Positions 17,125-25,620 are shown, counted from the first letter of the stretch. The stretch is DNA of 64,000 bases from Nonomuraea purpurea (GCF_042650645.1 NZ_JBHSBI010000014.1:62001-126000), one strand, 5' to 3'. Translations and numbers: made by a program. The notes: generated by a model not told the origin, from the sequence alone.

Positions 17125-17943
17125 GTGAACGCCTCTGACCCGCTGGCCGTCATCGCGCAGTTCCCCGGCGTCCCCGAGGCGGTGGACGAGGCCAGACAAG
17201 CCGTCGACAAGCTGTACCGCCACCGCGTCCTGCGCCGCGCCAGCCCGGCGGTGTCCACGGAGTCGTCCCTGCGCGGCGCCAGGGCGTCGGCCGCCATCGA
17301 GGGCGTGGACGTCCCTCTGGACGCCCTGCGACGAGACGAGATCCACGACCCGCTGGTCCAGGGAGCTCTGCGGGTCTCGGCGGAGATAGGCCGTCTGGGC
17401 TCGACCTGGCGTAACGCGCCCAGGCAGGTACTTGCCCGCCTGCACAGCGTGGCCGCTGTCGGCCTCGTCCCCGACGCCGCCCTGGGCCGCCCACGGTCGG
17501 GGGATGAGACCGTTCTGGGCCGTCCCGAGACGGAGGGCGAGGCCGCCGGCCCGCCGAATCTGGGGGCCGCGCCGAGCGCCAAAGAGGCCGCGGCGCGCAT
17601 GGAGGGCCTGTTCGGCCTGCTGGAACAGCCCACGAAGGCCCCCGCGCTCGTGCTGGCCGCCGTGGTGCACGCGGAACTGGCCGTACTGCGTCCGTTCGGG
17701 GTGGCCGACGGCGTCGTGGCCCGCGCGGCCGAGCGCCTGACCTTGGTGGAGTACGGGCTGGACCCGAAGTCCCTGGTCGCCGTCGAGGTGGGGCACCTTG
17801 AGCTGCCGTACGCGGACGGGCTGCGTGCGTACCTGAGCGGGACCCCTGAGGGTGTGGCCCGCTGGGTACAACAGTGTGCCTCCGCGGTGACCCTCGGCGT
17901 ACGTGAGGCGACCGCCATCTGCGAGGCCATGCAGAGGGGCTGA
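17125..17943 (+). CDS. Fic-like protein with degenerate active-site motif
   Basis: A 272-residue protein. The N-terminal part has the Fic/DOC-associated signature SSLRGARASAAIEGVDV. The region expected to hold HPFxDGNGRxxR reads R189-P-F-GVADGVVARAAER: the catalytic His is Arg and the anion-binding GNGR is lost, so AMP transfer by the usual mechanism is unlikely. Similar proteins, often labelled oxidoreductase, lie between acs and the ssd/tad genes in Streptomyces. GTG 17125 is chosen for its AAGGT upstream; an in-frame ATG at 17047 would add 26 residues. A strong terminator follows. Role unknown. Confidence 0.68.
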   Translation: MNASDPLAVIAQFPGVPEAVDEARQAVDKLYRHRVLRRASPAVSTESSLRGARASAAIEGVDVPLDALRRDEIHDPLVQGALRVSAEIGRLGSTWRNAPRQVLARLHSVAAVGLVPDAALGRPRSGDETVLGRPETEGEAAGPPNLGAAPSAKEAAARMEGLFGLLEQPTKAPALVLAAVVHAELAVLRPFGVADGVVARAAERLTLVEYGLDPKSLVAVEVGHLELPYADGLRAYLSGTPEGVARWVQQCASAVTLGVREATAICEAMQRG

Positions 17944-17974
17944 GTCGGCGCGATCCGGCCGATCTGACATAGCT

Positions 17975-18002
17975 GACGGCGTCTCAGTCAAGAGACGCCG
18001 TC
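17975..18002 (+). terminator. terminator after the Fic-like gene
   Basis: A perfect 11-bp inverted repeat, gacggcgtctc (17975-17985) and gagacgccgtc (17992-18002), with a 6-nt loop, about 30 bp beyond the stop codon. Confidence 0.8.
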
Positions 18003-18501
18003 TGCCGGTGCATCACACCGGGTTACCAAGCGTGCACCTGTATTCGTCGGAACGGGTCAAGCCCGTCACGACGCGCCTCCCGCGGCTGGTCGCGCGTGGG
18101 TACCCGGCTGATGCACCCGGACAAGTGGTCCGTAACCCCTTTCTATGACGGATCCGCGCTGATGGGAACCCCTTGGACCAAGACCTTTACCCGCCCGCCG
18201 ACCCGCACCTTCGAACATTCGAGCCCCTTCCACCCCGCGGCCCCGGTTGCCAAGCCGTGACGATCACAGAGAGTGATCGTCTTTATGTGATCGTTATCGG
18301 TCCACGAAAAAACTTGGCGAAAATGCGAGATTGCTCCTCGACGAAACTCGAGTCGATCGGGCAGCATACGGTGGTATCGCCAGAAACTGGAGCGATCTTG
18401 CAAGGGATAGGTTTGCAAGTCCCTTGCCAGGCTCCGGTGAAGTGATGAAAGCTTTCTTCTGAAACGGGACCGGCTCTACCCCCCCGGAGCCGGACCGATC
18501 A
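18003..18501 (+). other. gene-poor region with three half-site operator, possible short transcript
   Basis: No convincing gene. A perfect 9-bp dyad GACGATCAC-N5-GTGATCGTC lies at 18259-18281, followed by a third GTGATCGT-like half-site at 18287-18294. A 40-codon plus-strand frame (18321-18443, starting MRDCSSTK) lies downstream but lacks a clear ribosome binding site. The strong terminator at 18502-18536 points to a plus-strand transcript here, which could be a small RNA or encode that short peptide. Confidence 0.35.
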
Positions 18502-18536
18502 GGCGACCCCCGCTCTCCCCCCCGGCGGGGGTCGCC
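18502..18536 (+). terminator. GC-rich intrinsic terminator
   Basis: A perfect 12-bp repeat, ggcgacccccgc (18502-18513) and gcgggggtcgcc (18525-18536), with an 11-nt loop, followed by CCTTTTCCCC. It ends a plus-strand transcript starting somewhere in 18003-18480 and may also stop the minus-strand dinB-type gene. Confidence 0.75.
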
Positions 18537-18621
18537 CCTTTTCCCCAACTTCTTCACCCGAGGCCCACCCCACCGTCGGCCCTTCTACCCTCCATGGGCT
18601 TTCCTCCTGAACGCCGCGCGG

Positions 18622-19149
18622 TCACCGTTGAGCGGTGGTGCTGGCCCCATCGAGTGCTTCCCGGATGATGTCCGCGTGTCCGGCATGCTGGGCTGTCTCC
18701 CTGATCAAGTGCAGCAGGATCCGGCGCGCGGACCAGTAGACGGTCTCTGGTGGGGACCATGGAGTCTTGGGAAGGGGAACGCTCTGGTCGAGGCCCGGCA
18801 GGGTGGCCACGAACTCCTCGGTTCTCTGAGCGGCAGCGGTGTACTGTTCCAGCAGCTCGGCGAGGGCCTCGCCTTCGACCATGCGGTACTGCTCCATGTC
18901 GAGCATGCCGTCCGGTAGTTCTCCGTCCCCCTTGGCCATGATCTGCGTCCACACCTGCTCGCCCCGGGTGAGGTGCTTGAGAATGCCGCCCAGAGTGAGC
19001 TCGCTCACGGTCGTGCGCTCCGCGGCCTGGGCGTCGGTGATGCCGCGCACGGTGATCAGCAGCAGCGCCCGCTGTTCCGCGAGTGCATGCAGCAGTTCAC
19101 CGCGCTCGCCTGGAAGAAACGGGGCCGGGGTCTGCGACGAAGTGGTCAT
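18622..19149 (-). CDS. DinB/DUF664-family protein
   Basis: A 175-residue four-helix-bundle protein of the DinB superfamily (mycothiol-dependent-enzyme-like group in actinobacteria). The metal-binding His pattern is visible: LGGILKHLTRGEQVW early and ILLHLIRETAQHAGHADIIREALDG late (H-x3-H-type). Actinobacterial members include mycothiol S-transferases and maleylpyruvate isomerase-like enzymes; the exact reaction is unknown. ATG 19149 starts the protein with MTTSSQT. Monocistronic, divergent from a long non-coding stretch. Confidence 0.85.
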   Translation of the reverse strand: MTTSSQTPAPFLPGERGELLHALAEQRALLLITVRGITDAQAAERTTVSELTLGGILKHLTRGEQVWTQIMAKGDGELPDGMLDMEQYRMVEGEALAELLEQYTAAAQRTEEFVATLPGLDQSVPLPKTPWSPPETVYWSARRILLHLIRETAQHAGHADIIREALDGASTTAQR

Positions 19150-19829
19150 GGGACGACCGTAGGGACAATTTAGGCCATTTACCGTCCTCATTTGCCTGAT
19201 GGCACGAGCACACCCCCGCAATCCGGACACCCGACACACGGTTATCCACAGCCTCCACCACACCCCACTCCCATAATCCCCAGAAGAACATAGCTCGGCT
19301 GTGGATTCCAGGGAGAGATCGTTGCGGCCCTGGTCAGGGGGTTGACGATTGTCTGACCTGCGGAAAGGCGAAAGAGGTGGAGTCGGGGTGTCCCGTAGAG
19401 TCTCACCGGTGCTCACTGTCGCTGACTGTTCGCGGGCCATACACGGGCCAAGCTTCCGGGTCGTACGCTGGGGGTTTCCCTCGCGGCAGGGGTCGTGCTC
19501 CAAGCCTTCCCGTCTGTCGTCGCCCACCGTCAGGGAAGCATGTCATGGTCAGGGGGGCAAGATGGAGCTCCCCGCTGGAAGAACGATCTTGACCCCCTGA
19601 CCATGACATGCTCGGCTTGTCCTGGGTGATGGCAGGCGGGGAGGCGACCCCACAGCAACCCCTCACGTACCCGGACCGAGCGATCTTGCCCGCCATCCCG
19701 GAGTCTGAGCCCCCGCCGGAGGCGGGGTCCTTCATATCCTTGGGCTTGACAGCGTCTACGGCGAGTCCAGCGGGCCAGAGGCACGCATTGCGGCGACTGG
19801 CCCGAGGGGGTTCCCAAAAATGCACTTCA
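19150..19829. other. 680-bp non-coding stretch with DnaA-like box and long hairpin
   Basis: No gene recognised. It holds a perfect TTATCCACA nonamer at 19242-19250 and the 26-bp inverted repeat described separately at 19538-19611. The region marks the break between the conserved chromosomal block and the accessory segment. Confidence 0.5.
19538..19611. repeat. 26-bp near-perfect inverted repeat
   Basis: Left arm 19538-19563 and right arm 19586-19611 match at 25 of 26 positions (one G/T difference in the run of Gs), separated by 22 bp. Arms begin gcatgtcatggtcaggggg. This is far longer than ordinary terminators in the window. It could be a transcription attenuator, the scar or terminal repeat of a small mobile element, or a boundary of the RepSA element. 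Confidence 0.7.
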
Positions 19830-21167
19830 CTACACTGTGCGGGCTACCATCGCGCGGAGATCTTGAGCGGCAGGCAAGTTCCGTGACTGCGTGGGCACCG
19901 CGTCAAGGATCTGCCCAATGATCAAGTGACGCATGGGAGTCAATCGAGGCACGCTGCCTGCGATGGGAAGTGCCTGCTGAAGTCCTTCGTCCAAGCGTCC
20001 GCCGTGAATGAGGGTGAGAGCTTGAATGAGACGGAGGTTCCCTCCCGCCAAGCCCTGCGGGTATGTGGAAAGTGCCTGCTCCACAGCGCTGGGTGCGTTC
20101 CGCGTGTCGGCTAGGAAGGCGTAGACGTAGGCTCTGGTGCGGTGTACGGCTGCCTCGGGGTAGCTGGTGCCGATGGAGCTACCAATAGCCCGTTCGGTGG
20201 TGACATGGTGAGGGAGACGGTTAAAGGTCTCGGATAGACCGTTGAGAGCAGCGTTGGCGTCGGCGGTTGCTCGCTGTGTGGCAAGGAGCTTTGCTCGAAC
20301 CTCCCATGCGAGAGCAAGTCCAACGCTGGGCATGCCTTGCGAACGGTGAGTTGCATCGTCCAGGAGATCAGTAACGACGCTGTGTGGGTGGCCCTGCCAG
20401 AACGCGCTGTCAGCGTGCCTCGCGCGTACCCATACTGACAGGTCCCGATCTCCTGACGCGTCGGCAGTGCGACGCGCTGTCTGCCAGGCGAGGCGTGCAG
20501 CCCTCTGATTTCCAGCGTCGCTGAAGTCTGTGGCGATCAGGGCCGACAACTGGGCGGACACTCGCGTTAAGCCTGTGCGAACCGACAAGGCGTTCTCACG
20601 GGTGAGGGCACGGCTAACCTCAATCAGGTCTGCGGTCAGGTCGCTGACAAGGGCTTGCGGAGGCTTGGCGTAGTAGAGCTGACCGTACGTGCGGACGGTT
20701 TGCTCCCAGTCGTCAAGGCGAAGATCGTCACGGACACCAAGGGCGCGCTCAACGCCCGACAAGACCGTCTCCAGGGTTCCCGCTGGTATCGCGGCTCCGG
20801 CACTGAGCGCGGAGAGGAGCTGAATAGCTGCACGGCGTTCCATATCGCCATCCTCGTCCTGGGCTGAGGCTGCTGATTCTGAAGGGACCAGCCTACTCCC
20901 GTGCAACCGGTCAAGCTCGGCGATAGCGGCATGGAACGCAACAAGTTGCCCGCCTGCCTCAAGAAGGGCGTCAAGGGCAGGGATCGCGTCTGAGTTGGGG
21001 CGGTGTTCTCCTCGCTCCCATCTGGCGAGCGCGGAGTAATCGACATGAATGCCGTCCGCCACCGCACGGAGGCCCATGCCGGACTTATCGCGCCAAAGGC
21101 GGAGAAGTTTGCCGAATACGGCCCAAAGAGGAATCCCGGCCTTCTCGGTAGCAACTCGACCGTTCAC
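19830..21167 (-). CDS. XRE-family regulator with TPR-like C-terminal region
   Basis: A 445-residue protein. The N-terminal HTH (about residues 20-75) reads LLRLWRDKSGMGLRAVADGIHVDYSALARWERGEHRP. The long C-terminal part is all helical with repeated pairs (AARLAWQTARRTADASGDRDL, AWEVRAKLLATQRATADANAAL, AVHRTRAYVYAFLADTRNAP) typical of TPR-containing streptomycete regulators. The GTG at 21167 has AGGGG 5 nt upstream; upstream in-frame codons are not supported. GC content and codon use are visibly lower than in the core block, suggesting acquisition. Target and ligand unknown. Confidence 0.78.
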   Translation of the reverse strand: MNGRVATEKAGIPLWAVFGKLLRLWRDKSGMGLRAVADGIHVDYSALARWERGEHRPNSDAIPALDALLEAGGQLVAFHAAIAELDRLHGSRLVPSESAASAQDEDGDMERRAAIQLLSALSAGAAIPAGTLETVLSGVERALGVRDDLRLDDWEQTVRTYGQLYYAKPPQALVSDLTADLIEVSRALTRENALSVRTGLTRVSAQLSALIATDFSDAGNQRAARLAWQTARRTADASGDRDLSVWVRARHADSAFWQGHPHSVVTDLLDDATHRSQGMPSVGLALAWEVRAKLLATQRATADANAALNGLSETFNRLPHHVTTERAIGSSIGTSYPEAAVHRTRAYVYAFLADTRNAPSAVEQALSTYPQGLAGGNLRLIQALTLIHGGRLDEGLQQALPIAGSVPRLTPMRHLIIGQILDAVPTQSRNLPAAQDLRAMVARTV

Positions 21168-21350
21168 GACACCCCTCGCAAGCGTGGTAGGCGTGGCAAC
21201 CACGCGCGTGCCACGCGTGATCGCTTCTAATGTCCCCCAGATGTCTTCATCATGGCACTGCAAAGGAGAAACGCACAGGGAAATAGCGGGAGCCGCAGGC
21301 GCGCTGACACGCCGTACGGCTCCCTGGATCAGGAAATGAGGTCCTGACCT

Positions 21351-21836
21351 ATGGAACATGATAGAGCCAATCCGGCAACCGGGAACGACAGCGAGAGGCG
21401 TTCAAATCGCGCCGGAAGCCCCGAGATGACGAGCGTCGGCTCTGCCGGGAGGCAAGAGACGCCACGTGACGCTGATCTTCTGCGGCATCGACCGCCTTCT
21501 GCAATTCCGGTAACCGCAGACACCCCATGCCCGGCGCTAAGCCTGGCCGAAAAGGTGGCCGATCAACTGCGTCATCTCGGTATCGAGTCCCGAGTCTCAG
21601 CGCGCGAGGGGATCGCACTGGTGGGGATCTGGGCGGTTGGGATTGCGGTGTGGTGTGAGTGGGGCCCGGACGGGTGGCGTTTCCGATGGTGCATGAACAG
21701 CCTCGATGAGGCGTCGCAGTGGCGGTACACCTCGTGCCCGGCCACGGCGGTGGAGACAGCGGCGCTGCGGATCGAACGGCTTTACCGGGATCGGTACCTG
21801 GCCATTCACGGGGTCGCCCCAAGGGGTTTCCAGTGA
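21351..21836 (+). CDS. hypothetical protein of the RepSA element
   Basis: A 161-residue protein. The N-terminal ~60 residues are polar and disordered-looking; the C-terminal half is a compact domain (LSLAEKVADQLRHLGIESRVS, VGIAVWCEWGPDGWRFRWCM, AALRIERLYRDRYLAIHG). No family recognised. Its TGA overlaps the GTG of the next gene by 4 nt, so the two form a translationally coupled pair at the left of the RepSA-Xis-Int cassette. Start is the first available; a later start before LSLAEKV is possible. Confidence 0.6.
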   Translation: MEHDRANPATGNDSERRSNRAGSPEMTSVGSAGRQETPRDADLLRHRPPSAIPVTADTPCPALSLAEKVADQLRHLGIESRVSAREGIALVGIWAVGIAVWCEWGPDGWRFRWCMNSLDEASQWRYTSCPATAVETAALRIERLYRDRYLAIHGVAPRGFQ

Positions 21837-22120
21837 CGGCGGGCGGCGTGAGCGGAGAGCCGGTCTCGTTGATAGTGGGTCGGCCACGGGGGAATTTGCC
21901 ATCACCGGATTACGTGTTCGATTGCCTCTGGCACTGGTACGGGTCGTGGGATGCGGCGCAGAGTAGCCCGAAGGGGCGAGAGGTGATCGACCATTACCTG
22001 AACTCTCAGCCGGAGTGGCACCGCCGGAAAGACGAGATCATCGCCAAAGGTCCAAGTGCGTGGGCGCGTGTGCGGGTTCGCTGGAGACCACCGTGGCCCG
22101 ATGATGAGCCACAGCCGTAA
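21833..22120 (+). CDS. hypothetical protein (95 aa)
   Basis: A 95-residue protein, rich in Trp (FDCLWHWYGSWDAAQ, NSQPEWHRRKDEIIA, RWRPPWPDDEP). The GTG at 21833 overlaps the upstream stop (GTGA); another GTG at 21848 is possible. No known domain. Small Trp-rich proteins of this kind are common cargo of actinomycete integrative elements, but that statement is general and gives no function. Confidence 0.55.
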   Translation: MTAGGVSGEPVSLIVGRPRGNLPSPDYVFDCLWHWYGSWDAAQSSPKGREVIDHYLNSQPEWHRRKDEIIAKGPSAWARVRVRWRPPWPDDEPQP

Positions 22121-22244
22121 ATTCAAGGCCCTTACAAGAGCCTCCAGACGCATGGCCAATGGCTGCCCGGTGTGAGGTCCGGGAGGCGTCTGGGGATGGC
22201 CCTGGCTGATGTCCGGCTGCCGCCTGCCGGACTCGCCGGGGTGG

Positions 22245-22293
22245 GGTCCCAGCCATCACCGACCACACCCACCCCCGTGTGATGGCTGGGACC
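22245..22293. terminator. 15-bp perfect hairpin downstream of the hypothetical pair
   Basis: ggtcccagccatcac (22245-22259) and gtgatggctgggacc (22279-22293) form a perfect 15-bp stem with a 19-nt loop. It most likely ends transcription of the two preceding genes; a role as operator or origin hairpin in the element cannot be excluded. Confidence 0.6.
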
Positions 22294-22383
22294 TCGGTGA
22301 TTCGTGAATGTGCTGGCAGAACGCGGTGGTATCCGCTTGCGCCAGTCGTTTCAGCAGCCGACTTATAGGGAAGGGGAGCCGGA

Positions 22384-22659
22384 ATGGTAAAGACCGGACA
22401 GAAGAGCAGGCGGGAAGAGATTCTTGAATGTCTGGCTGGCTTCCCCAAGGGCGCGACCGTAGCTGAGGTATGCGCGTATTTCGATTACGTCCGTAGCCCT
22501 GATTACATGCGGCATTGGTTGCGGAAGCTGGTTGGCGAGGGGCTGATAGTAAGAATCGATCCGGAGGCGACGGGCGGCTGCGTAGGAAATTCTGGGCCTG
22601 CGCCGATGGGGCGGCTGAAGTACCGGCTTGCGGCGGAGGAGGTGGTCAGCGACGGCTGA
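22384..22659 (+). CDS. small winged-helix DNA-binding protein
   Basis: A 91-residue protein. REEILECLAGFPKGATVAEVCAYFDYVRSPDYMRHWLRKLVGEGLIVRI reads as a winged helix-turn-helix (helix, HTH, then wing). ATG 22384 is preceded by GGGGAG. It is the only regulator-like gene close to repSA and could be a KorSA-like copy-number or transfer repressor of the element; this is inference from position. A large hairpin follows at 22728. Confidence 0.65.
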   Translation: MVKTGQKSRREEILECLAGFPKGATVAEVCAYFDYVRSPDYMRHWLRKLVGEGLIVRIDPEATGGCVGNSGPAPMGRLKYRLAAEEVVSDG

Positions 22660-22727
22660 TTCGTGGGATGTCCTGGCCACGTGCCGGGTTGAAGAGCCTC
22701 CGGTGGCTTTGGCCGCCGTGGGGGCTG

Positions 22728-22781
22728 GGAGCCCTTGGCCGCTCACCTCGTAGTTGCCGTGGTGAGTTGGCCAAGGGCTCC
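22728..22781. repeat. large imperfect hairpin (about 19 bp stem)
   Basis: Outer arms ggagcccttggcc (22728-22740) and ggccaagggctcc (22769-22781) pair perfectly over 13 bp; inner arms ctcacc (22742-22747) and ggtgag (22761-22766) extend the stem by 6 bp across a 1x2 bulge, with a 13-nt loop. Candidate single-strand origin, or terminator of the winged-helix gene. Confidence 0.65.
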
Positions 22782-23180
22782 GCCGTTGTGTGGGGTACCG
22801 GGCTGTGCGCAGGGTTCGCGCGTGGGTACCGGTGTGGTGGGTGCGTGTGTCGCTGACCAGTGGGCCGGACATGCGGCATGCGGCGTGGGCGGTGCTGAAG
22901 CTGGTGAGGGTGACGCGCCCGCCAGGGTCGTGCGGGTTGCTGGGGGCGTCGGCGGTCGCGGCGAGGGCGTGCCGTCGGGGTGGCGAGGGCGAGCACGGCG
23001 CGTCAGCGCCGCGCGCAGTCCCGATGTCCGGCCCGCCGGCGCGTCCCGTGGCCGTGGCCGCCTGGGCGCGGTACCGGGGTGTCGGCGATGGTCTGATGCG
23101 GTCGTGCGGGGCCGTGAGGGTGTGGGGTTGACCGCGAGCGGAGCAATGCGGTCTCCGCGCGAGCGAAGCGATGCGCGAGC

Positions 23181-23250
23181 GGGGAGGGGGCAAGGGGAGG
23201 GGTGCAACCCCTCCCCCAGGGAGGGGACCGGGGAGGGGAACCCTCCCCGG
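23181..23250. repeat. G-quadruplex motif followed by two tight hairpins
   Basis: Four G-runs of 4, 5, 4 and 4 at 23181-23202 separated by 1-3 nt fit the G-quadruplex pattern. Overlapping it, ggggaggggt (23194-23203) pairs with acccctcccc (23207-23216) across a 3-nt loop; then ccggggaggg (23228-23237) pairs with ccctccccgg (23241-23250) across GAA. Both stems are 10 bp and perfect. Confidence 0.65.
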
Positions 23251-23719
23251 CGGCGGGAGCGGCGGGGGCCGCAATCACGCGGGCGTGTTGGGTGACCACA
23301 GATGTGGTGTGGCGTGTCTCCACTCCCATTGATGGGGGCGGCAACGCGGGAGGGTGAGGGGGGTGGGTGGCGGGCTATCAGGCTGGTCAAGAGTGGGCCA
23401 ACCTTCGTCGGAAATGCGCTGGGGTTGACGTGCATGCAGGGGTGCGTCCCACATGATGCGGTGTACGGCCTTCATGCTGTTCACATGTGGCCGCCCGGCG
23501 ATTACAGCCCGCCGGGTCCTTGGGTAGTCCGAGGATGAGCCCCGACCAGGGGCGGCACGACTGATAAGGCACGTGCCGTCCCTGGAGGGGTGGAGGACTT
23601 CCGCGCGCCTGGGGCAGCGCACCAAGATCGTTTCGGCGGGGTGCCGTCCGGCTCGGCCGGGCGGGCTTGATGTAGTAGGGAAACTCATCACACGCTGGTC
23701 GCGCTGGTCGCTGTGCAGG

Positions 23720-23905
23720 TCAGCAATCCCAGCGTTCTTGCCAGTTGGAGGGAAGTCCTGTCCCCGTTGGCCACGACCCGTTCTGTAGTGGGCCGCTGTG
23801 GTCGAGGCACACGCTTATGTTGCCCATGATCCATACGCTGGCGGGATTGTTGCAGCCTCGATCGGCACATTTGCCGAGCTTGCGTCGCTTGCGTCTGCGC
23901 GCCAT
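23720..23905 (-). CDS. small Cys/His protein (61 aa)
   Basis: A 61-residue protein with a basic start (MARRRKRRKLGK) followed by CADRGCNNPASVWIMGNISVCLDHSG. The C-X4-C ... C-X2-H arrangement looks like a small zinc-ribbon or treble-clef unit. No strong Shine-Dalgarno is seen. It is antisense to the repSA direction within the element. Function unknown; DNA- or RNA-binding is suggested only by the charge and metal-site pattern. Confidence 0.5.
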   Translation of the reverse strand: MARRRKRRKLGKCADRGCNNPASVWIMGNISVCLDHSGPLQNGSWPTGTGLPSNWQERWDC

Positions 23906-24114
23906 GAGGCCAAGGTAGCTCTCTGGGCGCGGTGGGTAAATGCGCAGGCCGTGAGGGGGCGGTGCCGTCTGCGGTCGGGGGTTCTAGCATGCGCGGGGTC
24001 GGGGTGTGGGCTGGTATGCCGTGATGGCATCGCAGTGAACTATTAGAATCTGTGTTCGAGTACGGCTTGGCATGGTGGGTGTGAGGGACGCGCCCGATGC
24101 TGGGAGGTGGACGG

Positions 24115-25620
24115 ATGCACGCCGGGCCGGTGCTTGAACAGATGATCGAACGGGTTGCCGATGACGAGGGATACCGGCGGTGGTCGGCTCAGGTGGAACG
24201 GGCCGGGCACTGCGTGCGCCCTGTGCGGCTGTCGGGCTCGGCGATGACGGTCAACGCGGCGACGGGAGAGGTTGAGGCCACCTACCGCAGCGAGGATGAG
24301 CCGGGCGGGGTGCTGCTGGTGGCGTGCAAGGATCGCCGCGAGAGCGTCTGCCCGCCGTGCGCGGCACGTTACCGGGCCGATGCCTGGCACGTGTTCGCTG
24401 GTGGCGTCACCCCCGGCGACAGTGCCCCACGTGACCATGGCCACGCTGACAGCATCGCGGCCGATGACGACGGCGACGGCGGGGATGACGGCGGCGGCTT
24501 CGATGATGACGGGCGGGTGACGCATCCGCTGGTGCTGGCCACCTTCACCGCGCCCAGCTTCGGGCGGGTGCACGCTGCCCGCGATGGCGGGGTGTGCCGG
24601 ACGGTCCGGCGCGGCAAGAGGACGTGTGAGCACGGCAGGCCGCTGGGGTGCCCGGCACGTCACGACGCCGGTGATGGCCTGGTGGGGGCTCCGTTGTGTG
24701 AGGACTGCGCGGACCTGGCCGGGCTGGTGCTGTGGAACGCCCACGTGGGGGAGTTGTGGCGGCGCACGGTGATCTACGTGTATCGCGCTTTGGCGGCGCT
24801 GGCTCCCGCTCTGAATGGGCGGCCGGTGACGGTGCGGCGGGTCCGGGAGCTGCTGCGTGTCTCCTATGCCAAGGTGGCCGAATTCCAGAAGCGGGGCGTG
24901 GTGCACCTGCATGTGCTGGCACGCCTGGACGGCGTCAATCCCGATGATCCGGACCAGGTGATCCCGCCTCCGGCGTGGGCGGATGTGAACCTGCTGACGG
25001 CGGCACTCGCACACGCGGCGCACCGGGTGAGCGTCCCCATGCCCGTCGTGGACGCTCATGCGGCGGCCGTGGCCCGGTGGGGCGCTCAGCTCGACGTGCG
25101 GCCGATCCAACCCCGCGAGATCGACCGGGCACGGGTCGCGGGCTATCTGGCCAAGTACGCCACCAAGACCGTCTCCGACACCGTCAGTGGCCTGTCGGCG
25201 TCCCGGCCGCGTACCGGCGAACTGGACCTCGAACAGGGCCGCGCGGTACCGGTACACGTGGCGGCGCTCACAGCGACGGTGCGCAGGCTGGCACGGCTGG
25301 GCACCTGCCGGGTGCTACGCCTGGCCCGCCACGTGCACACGCTCGGGTTCCGGGGGCACGTCACCTCCAAGAGCCGCCGCTACTCCACCACGTTCGCCGC
25401 TTTGCGTGAGGCGCGGCGGGCCTGGCGGGTAGCGCAGCGGGCGCGGGAGGGTGACCCGTGGGCGGAGGAAGGCGAGCAGGGGTCGGCGAGGCTGCTGGTG
25501 GGCGACTGGCGGCTGGCCGGGATCGGCTATCGCTCCGTGGGCGATCGGGTGCTGGCCGAACAGCTCGGCCGTGAGCATCGTCAGGCTCGTCAAGCCTGGC
25601 GAGATGGGCTGATCGAGTAG
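24115..25620 (+). CDS. repSA: RepSA-family rolling-circle replication initiator
   Basis: A 501-residue initiator of the pSAM2 RepSA type, which nicks the double-strand origin and primes rolling-circle replication of the excised element. Motifs: four Cys near the N-terminus (VCPPCAARY and a later CEDCADL cluster), HUH-like RGVVHLHVLARLDG, and YLAKYATKTV with the catalytic Tyr region. An Asp/Gly-rich low-complexity loop lies at about residues 112-135. ATG 24115 has GGGAGG 7 nt upstream, better than the GTG-type start 18 nt earlier. It leads the repSA-xis-int order. Confidence 0.92.
   Translation: MHAGPVLEQMIERVADDEGYRRWSAQVERAGHCVRPVRLSGSAMTVNAATGEVEATYRSEDEPGGVLLVACKDRRESVCPPCAARYRADAWHVFAGGVTPGDSAPRDHGHADSIAADDDGDGGDDGGGFDDDGRVTHPLVLATFTAPSFGRVHAARDGGVCRTVRRGKRTCEHGRPLGCPARHDAGDGLVGAPLCEDCADLAGLVLWNAHVGELWRRTVIYVYRALAALAPALNGRPVTVRRVRELLRVSYAKVAEFQKRGVVHLHVLARLDGVNPDDPDQVIPPPAWADVNLLTAALAHAAHRVSVPMPVVDAHAAAVARWGAQLDVRPIQPREIDRARVAGYLAKYATKTVSDTVSGLSASRPRTGELDLEQGRAVPVHVAALTATVRRLARLGTCRVLRLARHVHTLGFRGHVTSKSRRYSTTFAALREARRAWRVAQRAREGDPWAEEGEQGSARLLVGDWRLAGIGYRSVGDRVLAEQLGREHRQARQAWRDGLIE

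Larger units (their letters stand above)
22660..23719. other. 1-kb non-coding, structure-rich region of the RepSA element
   Basis: No reading frame here shows domain-like sequence; long frames on both strands are GC-skew artefacts. The stretch holds the cruciform at 22728-22781, a cluster of repeated gcgagcgnagc-type words near 23140-23180, and the G-run/twin-hairpin block at 23181-23250. Its position ahead of repSA suggests an origin (single-strand origin or replication control) of a rolling-circle replicon. Confidence 0.45.

Noticed and set aside
19330..19345. gtcaaccccctga-like word near 19334 as a left attachment site
   Set aside because: Only 13 bp match and they are on the opposite strand, so recombination would invert rather than excise.
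22363..23435. Long minus-strand open frames in 22.4-23.4 kb as genes
   Set aside because: Translations are Pro/Arg-rich with no domain-like order, several frames are open at once, and there is no ribosome binding site. This is an effect of high GC.
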